Below are positions 59,601 to 64,000 of a stretch of 64,000 nt of DNA, piece by piece. The notes under the pieces are model-generated. The model had not been told where the DNA came from. It saw only the letters and a list, made by a program, of their open reading frames with translations, and did no database searches. The translations under genes and the position numbers were made by a program. Source of the stretch: Rallus limicola (lineage: Eukaryota; Chordata; Aves; Gruiformes; Rallidae); NCBI GenBank assembly GCA_022605955.1, contig JAKCOZ010000001.1, positions 21,134,146 to 21,198,145 on the forward strand, read 5' to 3'. Positions within the stretch are counted from its first letter, which is position 1. Each line of letters starts with the position of its first letter.

Positions 59601-61664
59601 AGTCCCTGCTTGTGGATTGTCTGTACTGGGTTAAGACAGAAATGTTACTACTGTGGATTTGGGCTCACAGAGTATGTTTGGGGTTTGGTCTCAAAGTCCA
59701 CCTGCAAAGATTCTATGCAACCATAATCTGCTCAGGCAGATTTTCTTTAAAATGTCTTTGGCTTGAAAACTGTGTAACAAATCCACCAGGTTAACGAGAG
59801 CCAGTGATCTAGTGATTTGGCAAATTCCATAATGTGTATTATTTTAAGAGGTTAGGGGTGACATTTCTTTTATTATTTGCTTTCTTGTCTCAATATCACA
59901 GTGTTTGTTTGGGTTTTTTTGATGTATCTTGCCATTCACACCACATTTATTGAGTCCTCAGGTTCCTTAGGCCTGCTCACTCAGTCCTCCTGAAAAACAG
60001 GAAACTGTACATACAGCTGTATCCTCAGTCACCTACTGCAGACTCCCTGCTGCTTGCCAGTCACTGTGCGTGGTTTTTCTGTGGTGGCAGATGCTTAATT
60101 CTAATAATACGGAGTTGTTAATCCTCTCTTCCTTTGACTGTTCTACTTGTGTTATCTTGCTTTTCTCAACTTTCTAAAGAACTTGAAAACTGCCTACTCT
60201 ATAATGTTTCCAGTAATAACTTCTGTTTCTTCTCCTTCCTCTCTTGCCTGTCTACAACTCCAGCAGAGTTTGTCCTGCCCTCATGAACTAAAAGAACTTA
60301 TTGCCATCTTCCTCTCCTTACTAGGGGAGAATTTTTGCACTGGTCTCTCCAGATCACATGTCCTTGCACGGCTTTTCTGTTTTGTCATTACCACGGCAAC
60401 GAGGAATAATATTGTGAAGTGGTATTTGCATGAGAAAGCAAACGTTTTCTTAATTTATTTTGGAGGTGTGCAGTGGGAGAGGGGGAGGGTTCTTTAATGC
60501 CCTTTTCACTTTTGCACCCAAAATGTTTAGAAACACTTTAAAGGTACCGTAGGGATTTTCAGCAGAGAAATTATAATAAACAGAACTGAAGTTGGAAAAG
60601 AAGTTCTGTGGCATGACACACAGGGTAGCCCCAAGATGAATAGCAACAGGATTAATAATACAATTTTCAGCTTAGTTTAAAATACAGCCTTTCATCAAAG
60701 GGAGCAGTTAACTATCATACAGGAAGCTTGTTTCTGTGAAGATCGTTCTTCCTCTTCCCCAAGTATAATTTGATGTGTATTTTCTGCCTTGGTGTCAGAA
60801 TTTACCAGGCTGAGTCTTGCTTGTATTGCCAAATTCATTACATACTTAGGAGGGAGACTCCAGTGAGACCCAGCATCTTCACTGGGTACTGTTAGGCTTG
60901 CCTGTCTCCCCCTCATTCCCAGTAGATTCCCTGAGCGAATTTTTTGACACGATGTTAAGGTCCATCTTAAATATTCTCTTCAAAACTAAATACAAGAGAT
61001 CTGATCATTTATAGTCAATAAAAATCCCATGGCTGCCCTTGCATGTCAAATTTAACCCACTGTTCTAGCCAAATTCCACTCTGAGTAATTCCTTTTTGCT
61101 TCTCTAAATTATCCCTGCAGTTTTAGTTGGATACAGTATTGTTCATTTCCTGTCTTATTTTTTTTCATGTACTATTTACACTGCTTAATGGTGTACAGCA
61201 TGTTCCTTTCAGCCCTAGTACCTCTGAAGAATGAAGAAAAAAAAAAAAAAGAATTAATCAGTATTGCCTGATTTCAACTCTTTCTACAAGTGTTTGCCAC
61301 TTCTCAGTGACCTGTCGTTTCTTCGGTAACCTCGAAGGTGTGCGCTCACACTGACGGCTGCAGCCTTCTGCTGTCCAGTGAGCTGCGGTTGCTCGTGTTT
61401 ATCTTTCAGCTGTAGGTGAAGCAGCACCTACAAGGTGTGAGTTTGCACACCATGAACAGTTAATGCGTTACATGTTGTGGATAGAAAGCGCATGGGGTCA
61501 TCAGGGTTACAGGCAAGGTTGCTTGTGTTCTCAGTCACCCTCTAGGAGTTACCACTCAGAACGTCTTTGTTGCCCGCAGGACCCCAGACGCCCCTGTGCC
61601 TGCCTGGGGAGACGAGGGGAAAGCGGAAGACAGCTCTGACAGTGAATCTTCCTTCAGTGACTGA
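47566..61664 (+). CDS. WASHC3: WASHC3 (CCDC53), WASH complex subunit 3, complete coding sequence in seven exons
   Basis: WASHC3 is a small coiled-coil subunit of the WASH complex, which activates Arp2/3 actin nucleation on endosomes for cargo sorting. Coding exons are 47566-47616, 49238-49336, 51574-51639, 53511-53639, 55071-55181, 58917-58981 and 61580-61664. They join in frame to 201 codons plus TGA, against 194 in human. Features are the start MDADGLPIVGSGIDLTK, a helical or coiled-coil region at about residues 20-75 (TVAFLNQFVVHTVQFLNRFS, LRIQQIETTLNILDAKLSSI), a polar, poorly conserved linker (about 80-130), the conserved block AKDPRYARYLKMVQVGVPVM (residues about 138-157) and an acidic serine-rich tail SSDSESSFSD. 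The start codon matches human and lies in the CpG island. Identification is by remembered sequence and synteny. Confidence 0.97.
47617..49237 (+). other. WASHC3 intron 1
   Basis: The 5' part is CpG island and the rest AT-rich. A (TA)n tract lies at 49085-49101. Nothing else was recognised. Confidence 0.6.
49085..49101. repeat. (TA)n microsatellite
   Basis: An uninterrupted TA tract of about 17 bp in WASHC3 intron 1. Confidence 0.85.
49238..49336 (+). CDS. WASHC3: WASHC3 coding exon 2, residues 18-50
   Basis: The exon is 99 nt in phase 0, with acceptor TTACCACAG and donor GAG|GTATGT. It encodes VPAIQQKRTVAFLNQFVVHT and on to FSTVCEE. It is nearly identical to human. Confidence 0.97.
49337..51573 (+). 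other. WASHC3 intron 2
   Basis: About 2.2 kb with no recognised repeat or second gene. Confidence 0.55.
51574..51639 (+). CDS. WASHC3: WASHC3 coding exon 3, residues 51-72
   Basis: The exon is 66 nt in phase 0, with acceptor TTCTGTTCTAG and donor AAG|GTTTGT. It encodes KLSALSLRIQQIETTLNILD followed by AK, part of the coiled coil. Confidence 0.96.
51640..53510 (+). other. WASHC3 intron 3 with CR1
   Basis: A CR1 copy begins about 78 bp after the donor (51717). The rest is AT-rich. Confidence 0.65.
51717..52025 (-). repeat. CR1 LINE 3' fragment
   Basis: The plus strand reads TCACAGAGTCACAGAATAGG and then TTCTGGTCCAACCTCCCTAT. It continues AGGCTCCACAACCTCCCTGG and ACAACTTGTGCCAGTGTTTA, later GCTTGTTGCCTCTCATCCC. 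This is the reverse complement of a CR1 end, moderately diverged. Beyond about 52025 the resemblance fades. Confidence 0.88.
53511..53639 (+). CDS. WASHC3: WASHC3 coding exon 4, residues 73-115
   Basis: The exon is 129 nt in phase 0, with acceptor TTTTCATTCAG and donor GGA|GTAAGT. It encodes LSSIPGLEDVKFEV and then a polar linker rich in N, S, T and Q. The open frame running past 53639 is intron. Confidence 0.93.
53640..55070 (+). other. WASHC3 intron 4
   Basis: A 1.4-kb AT-rich intron; nothing was recognised in it. Confidence 0.55.
55071..55181 (+). CDS. WASHC3: WASHC3 coding exon 5, residues 116-152
   Basis: The exon is 111 nt in phase 0, with donor GTG|GTAAGT. It encodes QNNLHEEGLQKTEEVTENVR, then TVAKDPRYARYLKMVQV. 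The acceptor is a tandem CAGCAG, so the first codon may be left out in some transcripts. Confidence 0.95.
55182..58916 (+). other. WASHC3 intron 5
   Basis: About 3.7 kb. Open frames of up to 112 codons near 58.0-58.8 kb lack family resemblance. No repeat was recognised. Confidence 0.55.
58917..58981 (+). CDS. WASHC3: WASHC3 coding exon 6, residues 153-174
   Basis: The exon is 65 nt, with acceptor CCTACACAG and donor CTCGA|GTAAGT. It encodes GVPVMAIRNKMISEGLNPDL followed by L and a split glutamate codon. Confidence 0.96.
58982..61579 (+). other. WASHC3 intron 6
   Basis: About 2.6 kb with an A-rich run near 61234-61251. No repeat family was recognised. Confidence 0.55.
61580..61664 (+). CDS. 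WASHC3: WASHC3 last coding exon, residues 174-201 and stop
   Basis: The acceptor is TTGCCCGCAG. The exon encodes TPDAPVPAWGDEGKAED and then SSDSESSFSD, with TGA at 61662-61664. The acidic, serine-rich end is as in human WASHC3. Confidence 0.94.
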
Positions 61665-64000
61665 AGAGACTGGTTTTGGCTTTGGAAACCTCTGTTAAGT
61701 GCTAATGTGCTTGGAGCTGTAGCCGATTCTGCGCGGGTCACGTGATTTATCTGACAGATTTGTTAAGGACTAAGATCCTCCATGTTCTCTCCCAGGAAGT
61801 TTGAACAAGCAGCATGTTTCAACCTCAGCCTTTCCACCATGAAAACTAACAGGGAGGTCCTTGCAATTTTTACGCTGCATTTCAGATGCCTTTCTGATTC
61901 TTCTGAAATTACTTTGTAAACCTCTCAAAGTTCCACGCCTCTAAACCTCCAGGTCTCTGAGGCTACATTCTGGTCATTACTGGACTTTCTATATAACACT
62001 TTGAACCTGAGTTGCCTTCTTTCTGTCCCATAACATACAGGTAAAATACCTTCTCAAAATGGAAATGTCTAAAAGTAACCTGATGAACTGTCTTTTTTTC
62101 TAATATACTATGCTGTGAAGTGATGCCACAAGAGTAAGCTGTTTTATGGTGATTGCAAATTAGTGATGCTCTGTTTTGAGAATAATTACTATTGGAAAAT
62201 CTATTAAAGTCCAATGTGAATCTTCTTTCAAAGTATATTCTGATATTCAGTTTCACATTAGAGCTTGTACAAAGTTGTTTATGAAATTCCCACTCTGTAG
62301 AAGAGTTCATTTATCAACTTCAGGTTACAGTGCTGTAGAAAACTACAGACATTGCAAGATTGGTTGAAAAGAATACCGTGAAAGAAGCAAGTGACTGGAA
62401 TATTATTAATGGAACACCAGATTCTCACTACTTGCTCACTGTTACATGGGTCAGTAGAAACCACTTTCTGATGGCTGTTGAGCTTATTTGTAAGGAGTTG
62501 TGGCTGAGCAGTTTGCATAGCATTAAACATCACTTCCAAATCGGTGCCCTTGCTGAAAATTTCAGCAAAGAAGCCAAAATTCAGTTTGTAGAATGCAAAA
62601 GACTACCTTGCTACCTCTTGAGGTGTGCATTGGGGAAAAATATGAAGAAATCCACTTGGAGCCCGACCGGCCCTGAAGGCTTCCCTCCAAAGTACTTAAC
62701 CTACTGCATGAGTCAAAAATGACATTTCGTGAAAGAATCCTCTTTAATATAATTTGTTCCACATGAAATTCTTCACAATCTATTTGAATTCCCCAGATTA
62801 TTATGATTATACTAGAATCCTGTGGTCCAGGCAATCATTCACTTTCTGGTATTTCACATTCTTCCCGAGACCAAGAAAAGACTAAAACTGATGCTCTGAG
62901 TATATAAATTTGTTAGCTTTTATGACCAAGTCATTATCTTCTCTCCTAGTTATTTATGCCACTTCAGTAGGTTAGCTGCTTTTTTTCCCTGTAACTGAAG
63001 CATGGCTCCCCTTTGAGTCTAGCAGACATATTAAAGCTCTTCATAACCTGTAAATCAGAGTAATGCCTGAATCCCTATGAAAGCATATATGCACTAGCAA
63101 ATGTCTATAGAGATGGCGTCTCAGTGATGAGTTAATTATTATTAAACACTTAAAGAAAAATATTCAGTAGGTGACACTTGGTAACTCGACAAAAGTTAAC
63201 ATGTTAGCAATAAGTATTTGAAAAGTAAATCTTGTTATTTCAGAAAGCATATATTAAAACACTGGTGACTTTTTCAGATCTATATTTGAAAATTCATTGA
63301 AGCAGCCTGTATAATTAAAGATATGTTTTGTAAACCGACGTTGTGGTTCTATCTCATTCCTGTATGTTGTTTTAAACAAGATGAGAATTCTTCTGGAGTC
63401 TGTAATACATGTTTCTCCAAAGATGAGTATGCTGAAGTTACATTAGTCTGCTAGCTGAAGGGGAGAGTTCTGAAAAGAGGGGATTGGAGTTTAACCTAAG
63501 ACATGTTAGCACTCTGACTAGAGGAGAACTGAAGATCCCGCAGCTGCCACGCTAATGAGAAAATGTAAGTAAGACCAAAATTGCTGAGGGTTGTATGCTT
63601 GGTGCTCTTGAACTGTTACTAACCTGTGTAAGGAAACAGCATGACTTAAAGAGTTGACCTGAGACATAGTGGTTAATTATTTTTTAAAAAGCAATAATCA
63701 AGGTTACCAGAATACATTTAAGGAGGTATGACTTCCATTGCTTATCGTGCATTTTGTGTAAAGTAGAAGAAACTAAAATTGTCTTCTATACCACTACAGC
63801 TTTATTTTTATGTAAAATGAAAAAGCCTCTAGCCTACTGTCACTTGTTATAATGAGGAATAATTCATTGGTAATTACGTATACATATGTCACAACAATTT
63901 CATTAGTGGGCACACTGAATTTAATTGCTTAAGACTTAGTTTTTTTCAGGGTAGCTGTTTGCTTTGGAATAGTGCTATCTTAGGCTTGCAGAAATGTCAG
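61665..64000 (+). other. WASHC3 3' UTR and downstream sequence
   Basis: The UTR end is not fixed. No AATAAA was seen soon after the stop codon. ATTAAA variants occur at 62203-62208, 63141-63146 and 63314-63319. Open frames at about 62.0-62.8 kb on both strands match no family I recognise. No further gene was seen. Confidence 0.5.
62203..62208 (+). terminator. WASHC3: WASHC3 polyadenylation signal candidate (ATTAAA)
   Basis: This is one of the ATTAAA variants noted after the stop codon, about 540 bp downstream of it. Later ATTAAA copies are equally possible, the one at 63314 being followed by a GT-rich stretch. Confidence 0.25.

Noticed and set aside
1..64000. CRISPR arrays, bacterial operons, tRNA or rRNA genes
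   Set aside because: The window is vertebrate nuclear DNA. I saw no spaced direct-repeat array and no tRNA or rRNA-like sequence.

Overview
The window is a stretch of vertebrate, almost certainly bird, nuclear DNA. It contains spliced genes with GT/AG introns, CR1 LINE fragments carrying the typical avian 3' end, a complete solo LTR resembling the avian ERVL group, and two CpG-rich promoters. I recognise three genes by reading exons against remembered human proteins: PARPBP (minus, 5' half only), NUP37 (plus, complete coding sequence) and WASHC3/CCDC53 (plus, complete coding sequence). The same three genes are neighbours at human 12q23.2, so this is a conserved syntenic block.

Layout. 1-16.9 kb: PARPBP on the minus strand. 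Five coding exons give residues 1 to about 272; the remaining 3' exons lie beyond base 1. Introns hold four CR1 fragments and a possible LTR. 16.5-17.25 kb: a CpG-rich head-to-head promoter shared by PARPBP and NUP37, with a CCAAT box, an E2F-like site and a CDE-N4-CHR-like cell-cycle element facing PARPBP. 17-41.9 kb: NUP37. Nine coding exons join without a frame break into 326 codons, the same length as human NUP37. One intron carries a solo LTR with a perfect 5-bp target duplication, and another carries a CR1 with a decayed reverse-transcriptase region. 42-47.1 kb: intergenic, with one CA microsatellite. 47.1-61.7 kb: WASHC3, starting in its own CpG island. Seven coding exons give 201 codons. 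61.7-64 kb: 3' UTR and downstream sequence.

Roles. NUP37 is a WD-repeat subunit of the Nup107-160 nuclear-pore complex. PARPBP (PARI) restrains RAD51-dependent recombination through PCNA. WASHC3 is a small coiled-coil subunit of the WASH complex on endosomes. They share no pathway; adjacency reflects old synteny, and PARPBP and NUP37 additionally share a promoter.

I found no evidence of a previously undescribed biological system. The points most worth a second look are the shared promoter, the start-stop uORF before NUP37, the tandem NAGNAG acceptor in WASHC3, the solo LTR, and two weak 5' splice sites. All exon boundaries were read by eye from frame continuity and splice consensus. No alignment or transcript data were used.
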